Shown: one piece after another, positions 24,741 through 32,247 of the stretch
Layout of the letters: each line of letters begins with the position of its first letter
Position numbering within the stretch: position 1 is the stretch's first letter
Program-made: the position numbers and the translations under genes
Source of the DNA: Acidimicrobiia bacterium
GTDB lineage: Bacteria > Actinomycetota > Acidimicrobiia > Spongiisociales > UBA5794
Reading direction: 5' to 3'
Length of the DNA stretch: 33,251 bases
NCBI GenBank assembly: GCA_030065575.1
Contig: JASJDZ010000047.1
Location: forward strand, 1-33,251
Notes under the pieces: model-generated
Database searches by the model: none
Seen by the model: the letters and a program-made list of their open reading frames with translations, nothing else
What the model was told of the DNA's origin: nothing

Positions 24741-25966
24741 AACTCTCCCCGGAACTCGAGCACCCGGCGCAACGAACTGGTAACGACAGGATCAAACTCG
24801 TAGGCAGAGCCGCGATGTAGCTGCTCGAGGGCATCGATCGGTCGCAAACCCATCTCGTGGACCGCCTGGTCGTAGGCACTGACAACCTTGACGATCTTCG
24901 ACGTGATCGAAACCGAGTGATCCTTCTCCTGGCCGGGAATGCGGTACGGAAGACACTGGTCGCCAACAATCTTGGAAACCTCATCGAGATGAGGAGCTTC
25001 GGCGATGATCTGCGATCCCCATCGGGCAATATCCATGTCGGTGAAGCCGGCGCGGAGGATCGCCGGCTCATTGAGGGTGATCCGGCCGATGTCGTGCATG
25101 TATCCGGCGTATTCGAGATCCTGGACCTCGTCGGGATGCAGACCCATCTCCCGGCCTATGTCGGAGGCAAGGTGCCCCGTACGCACGGCATGCCCGCGCG
25201 GTGCCAGGCCGGCAACCTCTGGAATCTGTGACAAGGCCTGAATCGTCTGCCCGTACGTCCGCTTGGTTCCGTCGTAGCGGGCCAGCGCCTGGTGGGTGAA
25301 TGAGTACGGAACGGCGGCAACGAGGATGGCCGTCCATCCCAGGATGCTGTACGCGACGCCAACCATGGTCCCGCTCAGCAACAGAACCGTGATCGCCGAC
25401 CAGTCCTCGAGACCCATCAGCCAGAGGTATCGCACCGAGAGATCGGCCCGCTCCAAGCCGATCAGCGAACGCGAGACCGCCCGCAGCATGTGATACGCCA
25501 CCCCGGCGATGATGACGCACACCAACGCCACGTAGCCCTCGCGGGGGGCGACTGCGTTGAAGTCGAACCCGGGGACCCCGAACAGCGCGGCGACTATCTG
25601 GTAGACGCCGCCGAAGCCGATTACCGCAATCACCTCGGCGAGGTACTCGGAGTTGAGGGTGTTCACCTCGACGGGACGGAAGATCAGATAGAGGATCCAC
25701 GCCACCGTCAGTGCGACGACGTAGATCGCGGCGGCCGTTGCGGAGTCCGATACCGCAATGGGAACGGCAGCAGCGGCCGCGATCCCGAGATAGACCCTGT
25801 TGCCGCTCATCGCCGGCACCCGCAGCAGCATCGTCCCGGCCATGAGAGCGGAGCCGACGATCACGCGCTGCAGGTCATCGCGAGTGAAGTAGACGAGTGC
25901 AGCCGACATGGCGGTGAGGATGACGAACATCGACATGGCTAGTCGATAGAGGCGCGCCCTAGCCAC
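24698..25966 (-). CDS. membrane-bound HD-domain phosphohydrolase (HD-GYP-like)
   Basis: A 422-residue protein. The first 225 residues contain about seven or eight hydrophobic helices. The C-terminal half is an HD domain with GHAVRTGHLASDIGREMGLH (His 259) and GYMHDIGRITLNE (His 291, Asp 292), followed by HLDEVSKIVGDQCLPYRIPG and the helix KIVKVVSAYDQ. HD-GYP enzymes hydrolyse cyclic di-GMP; here the HDIGK is HDIGR, and the GYP loop is replaced by CLPYRIPG, so the substrate may differ or activity may be low. GTG at 25966 has GGGGGGAAA just upstream. The gene ends inside the convergent DUF5317 gene. Confidence 0.85.
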   Translation of the reverse strand: MARARLYRLAMSMFVILTAMSAALVYFTRDDLQRVIVGSALMAGTMLLRVPAMSGNRVYLGIAAAAAVPIAVSDSATAAAIYVVALTVAWILYLIFRPVEVNTLNSEYLAEVIAVIGFGGVYQIVAALFGVPGFDFNAVAPREGYVALVCVIIAGVAYHMLRAVSRSLIGLERADLSVRYLWLMGLEDWSAITVLLLSGTMVGVAYSILGWTAILVAAVPYSFTHQALARYDGTKRTYGQTIQALSQIPEVAGLAPRGHAVRTGHLASDIGREMGLHPDEVQDLEYAGYMHDIGRITLNEPAILRAGFTDMDIARWGSQIIAEAPHLDEVSKIVGDQCLPYRIPGQEKDHSVSITSKIVKVVSAYDQAVHEMGLRPIDALEQLHRGSAYEFDPVVTSSLRRVLEFRGEFQAPRSSAAEPGSP

Positions 25967-26202
25967 AGTTTCCCCCCACTTTGTTCGCCGCTATGTCGGC
26001 TTCGCCCACGGTGTACTCCAGGTGTGCTTGTCAACACGCCCGCCCCAGCGACCCAATTTGGATCGTCCACCCAAGGCTCGACCGTTGTCGGCATCGGCAA
26101 GGTTATCCACAGGCAGGCGATCCGGCAAGGAATCGATCTAGCCGCCGCCGCAAAGCTAGGGTGCCGGTAGCGAAGCGAAGAGCATGAGGAGGGCCACCTA
26201 CC

Positions 26203-26829
26203 GTGTTCGACAACGAGGAGTTCGAAGAGACAATCGCGCAATTGGATGCTGTTGAAGCGGCCCGCGTTGTCCGTAAGGGAGGCAAGATCGTCGAGCTACA
26301 TGTGCTCGCCGCCCCCTCCAAATCACCCAAGCAAGTGTCGCGGGACATCCAGTCCCTCGCCATGGCTCGCTACGGCGTGAACATCGACCGGCGGGTCATC
26401 TCAGTGGTGCAGCTTGCCGCCGACAACATCAAGCACCGCACCCTGCAGCGCCCGGCGCTGATGCGCATCCGGGAGAAGACCGACAACACCCGGACCACCC
26501 TCACCGTCACCCTGGCGTGGCAGAGCGGAGAGCACGTCGGCTCGGCATCCGGTCCCGACGCCGCGTCGGCAAGGCTTCGGCTGGTTGGCGAGGCCACACT
26601 GCAAGCCGTCGAGTCGATCTTCTCCGACTCACCGCCTCTAGCGCTGGACTCAATCGGCACCGCCGGCGTCGGCATGCGCACTGCGCTGATCGCAGTGATC
26701 GTATATGCCGGCAAGCAGGGTGAGGAGCTCGTGGTTGGATCGGCTCTATCGACGGGCGACCCCGATGAGGCTGCGGTGAAGGCAGTGCTCGACGCGCTCA
26801 ACCGCCGTCTTCCCGCTATCGCGTCGTGA
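26203..26829 (+). CDS. conserved hypothetical protein coupled to ggt
   Basis: A 208-residue soluble protein of unknown function. The N-terminal part alternates strands and helices (VRKGGKIVELHVLAAP, SPKQVSRDIQSLAMARYGVN, DRRVISVVQL). The second half has a similar alternation (TRTTLTVTLAWQSG, ASARLRLVGEATLQAVESIF, MRTALIAVIVYAGKQG), so it may be two copies of one alpha/beta module. Both halves look like small ligand-binding or assembly domains, but I cannot name the family. GTG start with AGGAGGGC upstream. Its stop overlaps the start of the gamma-glutamyltransferase gene (GTGA), so the two are translationally coupled and may act together, which is inference. Confidence 0.7.
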   Translation: MFDNEEFEETIAQLDAVEAARVVRKGGKIVELHVLAAPSKSPKQVSRDIQSLAMARYGVNIDRRVISVVQLAADNIKHRTLQRPALMRIREKTDNTRTTLTVTLAWQSGEHVGSASGPDAASARLRLVGEATLQAVESIFSDSPPLALDSIGTAGVGMRTALIAVIVYAGKQGEELVVGSALSTGDPDEAAVKAVLDALNRRLPAIAS

Positions 26830-28412
26830 ATCTGCCGCTCCGGCTCGACGGGGCCACTCTCGATGCTTCGGGGCCCGGCGTTGCCGTGACCCCGCACTAC
26901 CTCGCCACCGATGCCGCCATTGCGGTGCTCGCCGGCGGGGGCAATGCGGTCGATGCGGCCATTGCCGCCAACGCCACCCTCGGCGTGGTAGCTCCAGAGA
27001 CCTGCGGGATCGGTGGCGACCTCTTCGCCCTGGTCCACACTCCGGGTGATGCGGCCCCGACGGCGCTCAACGCATCGGGCCGGGCCGGTCAAGGCGCAAT
27101 GGCGGCAGCGTTGCGCGACCAGGGGATGGCGGAGATCCCGATCGACAGTTCATTCGCGGTGACTGTTCCCGGCTGCGTTGACGGTTGGGCCGCACTGAGC
27201 TCGCGCTACGGGTCGATGCCCCTCGCTGCGGTATTGACCCCGGCTATCAATCACGCCCGCGACGGGTTTGCCGCCAGCCCCGAACTGAGCCATGCACTGC
27301 TCCGCTACGCCGCTGCACTCCAGCCACAGCAGGCGGCGGATGGTCTCTACCCCAACGGGGAGGCTCCGCAAGTAGGCGCCGAAGTTCACCGGCCACAACT
27401 CGCCGAGACGATGGCCGGAATCGGCCGCCACGGGCGCACGTTCTTCTACACCGGGGACGTGGCCGATGCGATCATCGCGGCGACCGACGGAACGCTCGCT
27501 GCGAGCGATCTCCAACGCAACCAGGCTGAGTGGGTCAACCCGATTTCGCTCGAGGTCATGGGCTGGACAGGCTGGACGATCCCACCCAACTCCCAGGGGT
27601 ACTTGATGCTGGCTGCCGCCTGGCTCTTCGAGCGTCTCAACCCTCCCCGCGACCCGCAGCATCCCGATTATGTCCACGCCGCTGTGGAGGCCTACCGGGC
27701 GGTTGCATGGGAACGCGATGACATGGTTGCCGACCCTACTCACTCACCGAGAGTCGACCTGCTCGACACAGCGCGGCTCGAGGCCCGGCTAGCGCAGGTC
27801 TCGCCGACCCGTCGCACAGACTGGCCCGTATCCCGACCCGCCCCCGGCGGCACCGCCTACCTCGCCGTCCGCGATTCGGATGGCATGGGCGTGTCGTTGA
27901 TCCAATCCAACTTCCACGGCATCGGGTCACGCATTGGCGCAGGCAACGCCGGATTCCTTCTCCACGATCGGGGTTCCGGCTTCACGCTGCAACCCGGCCA
28001 CCCCAATGAACTGGCACCCGGCAAGCGGCCGCTCCACACCCTGGCGCCGACCCTGTGGACGGAAGGGGATCAACTCCGCATGCTGCTGGGAACCCGGGGC
28101 GGCGATTTCCAACCGCAGACCCTCTTGCAGATGCTGTCACACACGCGCTGGGCAGGGCTCAATGGTCGCCAAGCCCATCTGCAGCCGCGCTGGGCAACGT
28201 TGGAGTGGCGCGAGAACGATCACAGCGTTGCCGTCGAACCTCATCTCGACGCCGGAACGGTCGACCAGCTACGCAGCCGCGGCCACGAAGTTCGGTCGAC
28301 CGGGCAATGGATGGCGGGATGGGGTCCGGTCTCGATCATCACGATCGATGGGGAGAATGCCGTCGGGGCCGCCGACCCGCGGGTAGCTGCCACGGCAGCT
28401 AGGTCGACGTAA
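26826..28412 (+). CDS. ggt: gamma-glutamyltransferase family protein
   Basis: A 528-residue Ntn-hydrolase of the GGT family, which cleaves gamma-glutamyl bonds such as that of glutathione after autocatalytic self-cleavage. The N-terminal large-subunit part has GNAVDAAIAANATLGVVAPE and CGIGGDLFALVH. The nucleophile is likely Thr 343 in PGGTAYLAVRDSDGMGVSL, at the small-subunit boundary; QSNFHGIGSRI follows. The late motif GTRGGDFQPQTLLQMLSH matches the oxyanion Gly-Gly region. No signal peptide is seen, unlike classical periplasmic GGT, so it likely acts in the cytoplasm. Actinobacteria of this kind usually lack glutathione, so its substrate may be another gamma-glutamyl compound. Coupled to the unknown upstream gene; its end overlaps the convergent gene by 14 bp. 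Confidence 0.9.
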   Translation: MNLPLRLDGATLDASGPGVAVTPHYLATDAAIAVLAGGGNAVDAAIAANATLGVVAPETCGIGGDLFALVHTPGDAAPTALNASGRAGQGAMAAALRDQGMAEIPIDSSFAVTVPGCVDGWAALSSRYGSMPLAAVLTPAINHARDGFAASPELSHALLRYAAALQPQQAADGLYPNGEAPQVGAEVHRPQLAETMAGIGRHGRTFFYTGDVADAIIAATDGTLAASDLQRNQAEWVNPISLEVMGWTGWTIPPNSQGYLMLAAAWLFERLNPPRDPQHPDYVHAAVEAYRAVAWERDDMVADPTHSPRVDLLDTARLEARLAQVSPTRRTDWPVSRPAPGGTAYLAVRDSDGMGVSLIQSNFHGIGSRIGAGNAGFLLHDRGSGFTLQPGHPNELAPGKRPLHTLAPTLWTEGDQLRMLLGTRGGDFQPQTLLQMLSHTRWAGLNGRQAHLQPRWATLEWRENDHSVAVEPHLDAGTVDQLRSRGHEVRSTGQWMAGWGPVSIITIDGENAVGAADPRVAATAARST

Positions 28413-29337
28413 ACAGGCTCTCGTCCGGTGGTGGCGACGGCTTGCGCTGTGCGGCCTTGCGGTTGGCCCGGCGCTTACTCCAAGCCAGGAGGATCGCAAG
28501 GACCAGGAACACGACAACGATGGCAACACCCCACCAAACCCCGTAGTTACCGCGCGGGAATTGATCGCGAATCGAGATCCGCCATCTTCGCTCCAATTCG
28601 GCCCAGGTTGCCTGGTCGATCTCCCTCAGCACTCCGGTCCCTTCCTCCGAGACCGCAAAGTCGATGAACACCCCCAACTGCGAGCCAACGAACTGGGGGT
28701 CGAAGAAGAACGGATCTGGTTTTGTCTCGCCAACCCAGGGGAGGGCATCTTCGACTGTTCGTTCCTCGGGATTCGGATCATCGAGGAACAGGGTCACAAC
28801 CAGCTCGCTGCGGTAACGATCCAGCCGCTCCGTCTCTCGAGCTAGATACCAATGAGCGATGGTCGAACCGAGCGGATCCGGATAGCCGTCGTCGCGTCCG
28901 AGTTCGGTGGCAAGGTGCCAGAGCGCTATCTGGGGCAGGCCAAAGGCGATCGCGTCTTCGACGTTCCGGATCTCAACAGCGGACAGCACGAGCACCTTCT
29001 CGGCTGCAAACACCCCAACGTGAAGACGTTGCCCGGGGGCGACAAACTCGCTGAACGCCGGTGCCTGCTCTGGAGTTGCCAGGCAGACTGCAGTCCCCTC
29101 GAGAAAACCCATTTCGGTCTGCACCAAGCCGGCAACGTCGGCGACGTTGGCGGCGAAGCGTTCCGCCATGGCAGGCGTCATCCCTGTAGTGGCGACCGTC
29201 GCCGGGCCATCCGATGGCTGAGACTGCCAGGCGACATTGGGGAAGAGCGCGGCACAACGTTCCTCGTCGGCTACGCCCGGAGTGGGGAACAGAACCGTAA
29301 GCAGCGCGACAAGCACCAGCAGCGCAGATCGTCTCAC
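28399..29337 (-). CDS. exported, C-terminally membrane-anchored protein of unknown function
   Basis: A 312-residue protein. It has a signal peptide (MRRSALLVLVALLTVLFPTP, cleavage probably after VADE or nearby) and a C-terminal transmembrane helix (WWGVAIVVVFLVLAILLAW) followed by a basic tail (KRRANRKAAQRK), so the main domain is outside. The centre (IALWHLATELGRDDGYPDP, then STIAHWYLARETERLDRY) resembles the helix layout of peptidase-MA-like zinc proteases, but the HExxH motif is absent (HLATE instead), so it would be inactive as a protease or unrelated. Short Cys spacing (ERCAALF, AVCLAT) suggests one disulfide. No family is named with confidence. It overlaps the end of ggt by 14 bp. Confidence 0.7.
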   Translation of the reverse strand: MRRSALLVLVALLTVLFPTPGVADEERCAALFPNVAWQSQPSDGPATVATTGMTPAMAERFAANVADVAGLVQTEMGFLEGTAVCLATPEQAPAFSEFVAPGQRLHVGVFAAEKVLVLSAVEIRNVEDAIAFGLPQIALWHLATELGRDDGYPDPLGSTIAHWYLARETERLDRYRSELVVTLFLDDPNPEERTVEDALPWVGETKPDPFFFDPQFVGSQLGVFIDFAVSEEGTGVLREIDQATWAELERRWRISIRDQFPRGNYGVWWGVAIVVVFLVLAILLAWSKRRANRKAAQRKPSPPPDESLFTST

Positions 29338-29471
29338 ACGACAACTCTACCCCTGGGTAGCCTGCCAGTTCCCGGGAGATACGGCTTGCCCAATCCCGGA
29401 TGTTGCATCTAGCCTGGCATCGGCGTGCGCTGCGCCCGGTCAGTTGACCGACCTCGGAAGCGGAGTACTTC

Positions 29472-30281
29472 GTGCGGCCTCGTTTTCAGATTCTGCCCAT
29501 CGGATCACTAATCGTGATGCTTATTGCCGCGCTCGGTTTTGCTGCAGTTTCGGCGCGCGAGTCGGCGCCCGATCCGGAGCCCGCTACGTCCGCCGAGCTG
29601 CCCGCAGAGCTGTCGGCCCGGGTCGCTGCCGCCGGGTTCGCCTCCAGCTTCGTCACGGTTGAGCCCGAGCCGCCCGTTGTTACTGCTGCAATCGAGGCGT
29701 CGCCGGCCCCAAGGGCGGAGCCGGACTCGAGCCGGAGCGGAGCCGAGGCAACTACCACCACTGCCCCGCCCACCACGACGACCACGACGGCTCCCCCGCC
29801 CACCACGACGACCACGACGGCGCCGCCACCAACCACCACGACCACCACCACAACGACAACGGTGCCGCCGACCACAACGACAACGGTGCCGCCGACGACA
29901 ACAACAACGGCGCCGCCGACAACCACTACGCAGCCGCCGACAACAACCACCACAACCCCGCCGGTGGAGGGAGGGCCGCGCGACGTCGAGGAGTGGCGAT
30001 CTCTCGTCGGCCAGTACTTCCCCGAGGAACGTATCGATGAGGCGCTCCGGGTCATTCGCTGCGAAAGCCTCGGCGACCCGCTCGCCTACAACCCGAGCTC
30101 GGGAGCTTCCGGACTGTTCCAGTTCATCCCCGGAACCTGGGGATGGGCTTCCCCAAACGCGGGCTTTGCCGGCGCATCGCCATTCGATCCAGAGGCGAAC
30201 GTGGCAACAGCCGCCTGGCTCGTCCAAGCCTCAATCGATCAGGGCAAGGATCCATGGCTTCATTGGACGTGTAAGCCCTGA
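29472..30281 (+). CDS. secreted lytic transglycosylase (SLT/lysozyme-like) with Thr/Pro linker
   Basis: A 269-residue exported protein. An N-terminal hydrophobic segment (ILPIGSLIVMLIAALGFAAV) acts as signal or anchor. A linker of about 60 residues made of TTTTT, PP and AP units follows (about 93-165). The C-terminal domain (about 170-269) is a soluble lytic transglycosylase fold: RVIRCESLGDPLAYNPSSGA with the catalytic Glu, then SGLFQFIPGTWGWAS, and AAWLVQASIDQG. It would cut peptidoglycan glycan strands. GTG at 29472 has GGAAGCGGAG shortly upstream. The linker is encoded by tandem DNA repeats (29748-29970) and may vary between strains. Confidence 0.9.
   Translation: MRPRFQILPIGSLIVMLIAALGFAAVSARESAPDPEPATSAELPAELSARVAAAGFASSFVTVEPEPPVVTAAIEASPAPRAEPDSSRSGAEATTTTAPPTTTTTTAPPPTTTTTTAPPPTTTTTTTTTTVPPTTTTTVPPTTTTTAPPTTTTQPPTTTTTTPPVEGGPRDVEEWRSLVGQYFPEERIDEALRVIRCESLGDPLAYNPSSGASGLFQFIPGTWGWASPNAGFAGASPFDPEANVATAAWLVQASIDQGKDPWLHWTCKP
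29748..29970 (+). repeat. Thr/Pro-coding minisatellite in the transglycosylase gene
   Basis: A run of ACC/ACG/ACA (Thr) and CCG/CCA (Pro) codons. A 27-bp unit recurs identically at 29764-29790 and 29794-29820 (30-bp period), and a second unit, ACAACGACAACGGTGCC with extensions, recurs around 29850-29890. The array is in frame with the gene and builds the flexible wall-spanning linker. Such arrays expand and shrink by slippage. Confidence 0.85.
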
Positions 30282-30324
30282 AATAGGTCCATGGCCGCAC
30301 TGCCTCCCGGCCTAGAATCGGCGT

Positions 30325-30648
30325 GTGTTGAAGAAACTCATGCAATTGGCCGGACTCGTGATACTGGCTGCGACCATCGTGTGGCTAACTCGCGAGCACC
30401 TGCTTCCCACTCCCGAAGTTGGCGACGAGCCTCGCCCCCCGTACCGGGCGACTCCACCGCCGCAACCCGATGACCTCACCGAAGTCAAAGGAATCGGCCC
30501 CGTCTATGCGTCGCGTCTGAACGGAGCGGGGGTCATGACCTTCGCCGGCCTCGCCGAATCCGACGCCGCTGCTACCGCAGCTGCTATCGATGTGCCTGCG
30601 GAGGCCGTGGCGGACTGGATCGAGCAGGCCAAGGCCAAGCTGAACTGA
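30325..30648 (+). CDS. membrane-anchored helix-hairpin-helix protein
   Basis: A 107-residue protein. An N-terminal helix (LMQLAGLVILAATIVWLT) anchors it in the membrane; a Pro-rich stretch (PPYRATPPPQP) leads to a helix-hairpin-helix domain of about 55 residues, DDLTEVKGIGPVYASRLNGA, then GVMTFAGLAESDAAATAA and a final helix ADWIEQAKAKLN. KGIGPxxAxxLxxAGV is the classic HhH pattern; these small domains bind DNA or protein, and similar ones sit in ribosomal or polymerase-associated proteins. A GTG start gives MLKK, directly followed by the anchor. rlmN starts 5 bp after its stop, so the two are probably co-transcribed. Confidence 0.8.
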   Translation: MLKKLMQLAGLVILAATIVWLTREHLLPTPEVGDEPRPPYRATPPPQPDDLTEVKGIGPVYASRLNGAGVMTFAGLAESDAAATAAAIDVPAEAVADWIEQAKAKLN

Positions 30649-30653
30649 ACAAG

Positions 30654-31697
30654 ATGAGCCAAAGCGCCTATCAGGTGAGCCCGCGCGAGCTGGGCACGTT
30701 GCTTCCCGACCAGCCCTCATATCGTGTCGATCAGCTACGCGAGTGGCTCTACGAGCATCCGGTACTTGACCCCGCGGACATGACCAACCTCCCGGGCGAC
30801 GTCCGCAACACCTTGCGCCTCTGGCCATTTGCAGCCGAGATCGAGCAGTCTGCCGACGGTGGCCGCACCCGGAAGTGGCTGTTCCGTGCCCCCGACGGGG
30901 CATCGATCGAGTCGGTTCTGATGGGCTACGAACGTCGAACCACGCTCTGTATCTCGTCTCAAGCGGGGTGCGCCATGGCCTGCACCTTCTGCGCCACCGG
31001 CCAATTCGGGTTTGAGCGCCACCTCGACGCCGGGGAGATCGTTGCCCAGGTGGCCTATGCGAACGCGGCCCTTCGTAGCCGGCCCATCGCCGGGTCACCA
31101 GCCCGAGTCACAAACGTCGTCTTCATGGGGATGGGTGAACCTCTGGCGAACTACACCAACCTGCGCGAGTCCCTGCACAGGATGATCGAAGTAATCGACC
31201 TTGCCGCCAGGTCGGTCACCGTATCCACGGTTGGGGTGATTCCGGGCATCAGGCGCCTGGCCGATGAGCCTTGGCAGATCGGGCTGGCCATCAGCCTGCA
31301 CGCGGCAGACGACGAGCTGCGCAACACCCTCATCCCCCTCAACACGCGTTATCCCCTCGCCGAATTGGTTGAAGCAGCCCGGTACTTCTTCAACAGGACG
31401 GGGCGACGGGTATCGATCGAGTGGACGCTGATGGACGGCGTCAACGACACGGCTGACCAGGCGGAGAAGCTGGCCTCGATCGCCCAGCAATTGCGTGCGC
31501 ATGTCAACGTCATTGCGATGAACCCCACGCCGCTGACCGCCCAACAGGCTCCGGGCCGACTCGCCATCGACGACTTCATGAAGGAACTGTCGCGACATGG
31601 GGCCAACGCGACCTATCGTGAGACCAGGGGCCAGGAAATCGATGCAGCGTGTGGACAGCTGCGGATTCGTGGCCTCACCGAGGAAGGAGAGACATGA
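30654..31697 (+). CDS. rlmN: dual-specificity RNA methyltransferase RlmN
   Basis: RlmN is a radical SAM enzyme that methylates C2 of A2503 in 23S rRNA and of A37 in some tRNAs. The 347-residue protein has the radical-SAM cluster motif CAMACTFC (Cys 106, 110, 113), the GMGEPLANYTN motif and the C-terminal Cys 333 (AACGQLR), which carries the methylene intermediate. The N-terminal accessory domain (PSYRVDQLREWLYEHPVLDP) is intact. The ATG at 30654 lies 5 bp after the HhH gene; its stop overlaps the bcp start (ATGA). Conserved STVGVIPGIRRLA and SLHAADDELRNTLIPLN are as in the family. Confidence 0.96.
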   Translation: MSQSAYQVSPRELGTLLPDQPSYRVDQLREWLYEHPVLDPADMTNLPGDVRNTLRLWPFAAEIEQSADGGRTRKWLFRAPDGASIESVLMGYERRTTLCISSQAGCAMACTFCATGQFGFERHLDAGEIVAQVAYANAALRSRPIAGSPARVTNVVFMGMGEPLANYTNLRESLHRMIEVIDLAARSVTVSTVGVIPGIRRLADEPWQIGLAISLHAADDELRNTLIPLNTRYPLAELVEAARYFFNRTGRRVSIEWTLMDGVNDTADQAEKLASIAQQLRAHVNVIAMNPTPLTAQQAPGRLAIDDFMKELSRHGANATYRETRGQEIDAACGQLRIRGLTEEGET

Positions 31698-32173
31698 AAC
31701 TCGAGCCAGGCGACAATGCCCCGGGCTTCTCGCTGCCCGATGACGAGGGAAAGGTGCGGTCGGCTGAGGATTTTGCCGGGAAGCGGCTCGTCGTCTATTT
31801 CTACCCGAAGGCGTTCACCCCTGGGTGTACGGGAGAGTCCTGTGACTTCAGGGACAACCACGAGCGGTTCGCTGCCGCCGGCTATCAGATCCTCGGCGTG
31901 AGCCCTGATCCTGTGGATCGCCTAGCGAAGTTTCGTGACGAGTACGAGCTGCCCTTTCCGCTATTGAGCGATGCAAACCACGCAATGGCAGAGGCTTTTG
32001 GCGCGTGGGGAATCAAGAAGAACTACGGCCGGGAGTACGAAGGGATCATTCGCTCCACCTTTGTCATCGACGCCGACGGATTGGTCGAACACGCCTGGTA
32101 CAACGTGCGCGCCAAGGAGCACGTCGCCCGGGTGAGCGCCAATGTCCTCGGTGGCGACGCAGAGGGGGCCTAA
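31694..32173 (+). CDS. bcp: thioredoxin-dependent thiol peroxidase (Bcp/PrxQ)
   Basis: A 159-residue peroxiredoxin of the Bcp/PrxQ type that reduces hydroperoxides with electrons from thioredoxin. The active site is YFYPKAFTPGCTGESCDFRD, with peroxidatic Cys 45 and resolving Cys 50 (the atypical 2-Cys spacing of five residues). VSPDPVDRLAKFRDEYELPF, then IRSTFVIDADGLVEHAWYNV, complete the fold. ATG at 31694 overlaps the rlmN stop and follows GGAAGGAGAG, so the two are translationally coupled. Typical length for the family. Confidence 0.96.
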   Translation: MKLEPGDNAPGFSLPDDEGKVRSAEDFAGKRLVVYFYPKAFTPGCTGESCDFRDNHERFAAAGYQILGVSPDPVDRLAKFRDEYELPFPLLSDANHAMAEAFGAWGIKKNYGREYEGIIRSTFVIDADGLVEHAWYNVRAKEHVARVSANVLGGDAEGA

Positions 32174-32247
32174 CTCGCTTCGACCAGTGCGGTGATCCTG
32201 CCTTCCGCAACCGAATACGACCGATCCAGACGAAGAGGGGAAACATC

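Noticed and set aside
26103-26111. Perfect DnaA box TTATCCACA between the HD-domain gene and the next gene
   Set aside because: A single box; no cluster of boxes, no AT-rich unwinding region and no dnaA/dnaN nearby. A 9-mer is expected by chance at about this frequency in the window.
29748-29970. Regular repeats considered as a CRISPR array
   Set aside because: The repeats are in-frame Thr/Pro codons inside an exported enzyme, with no unique spacers and no cas genes.
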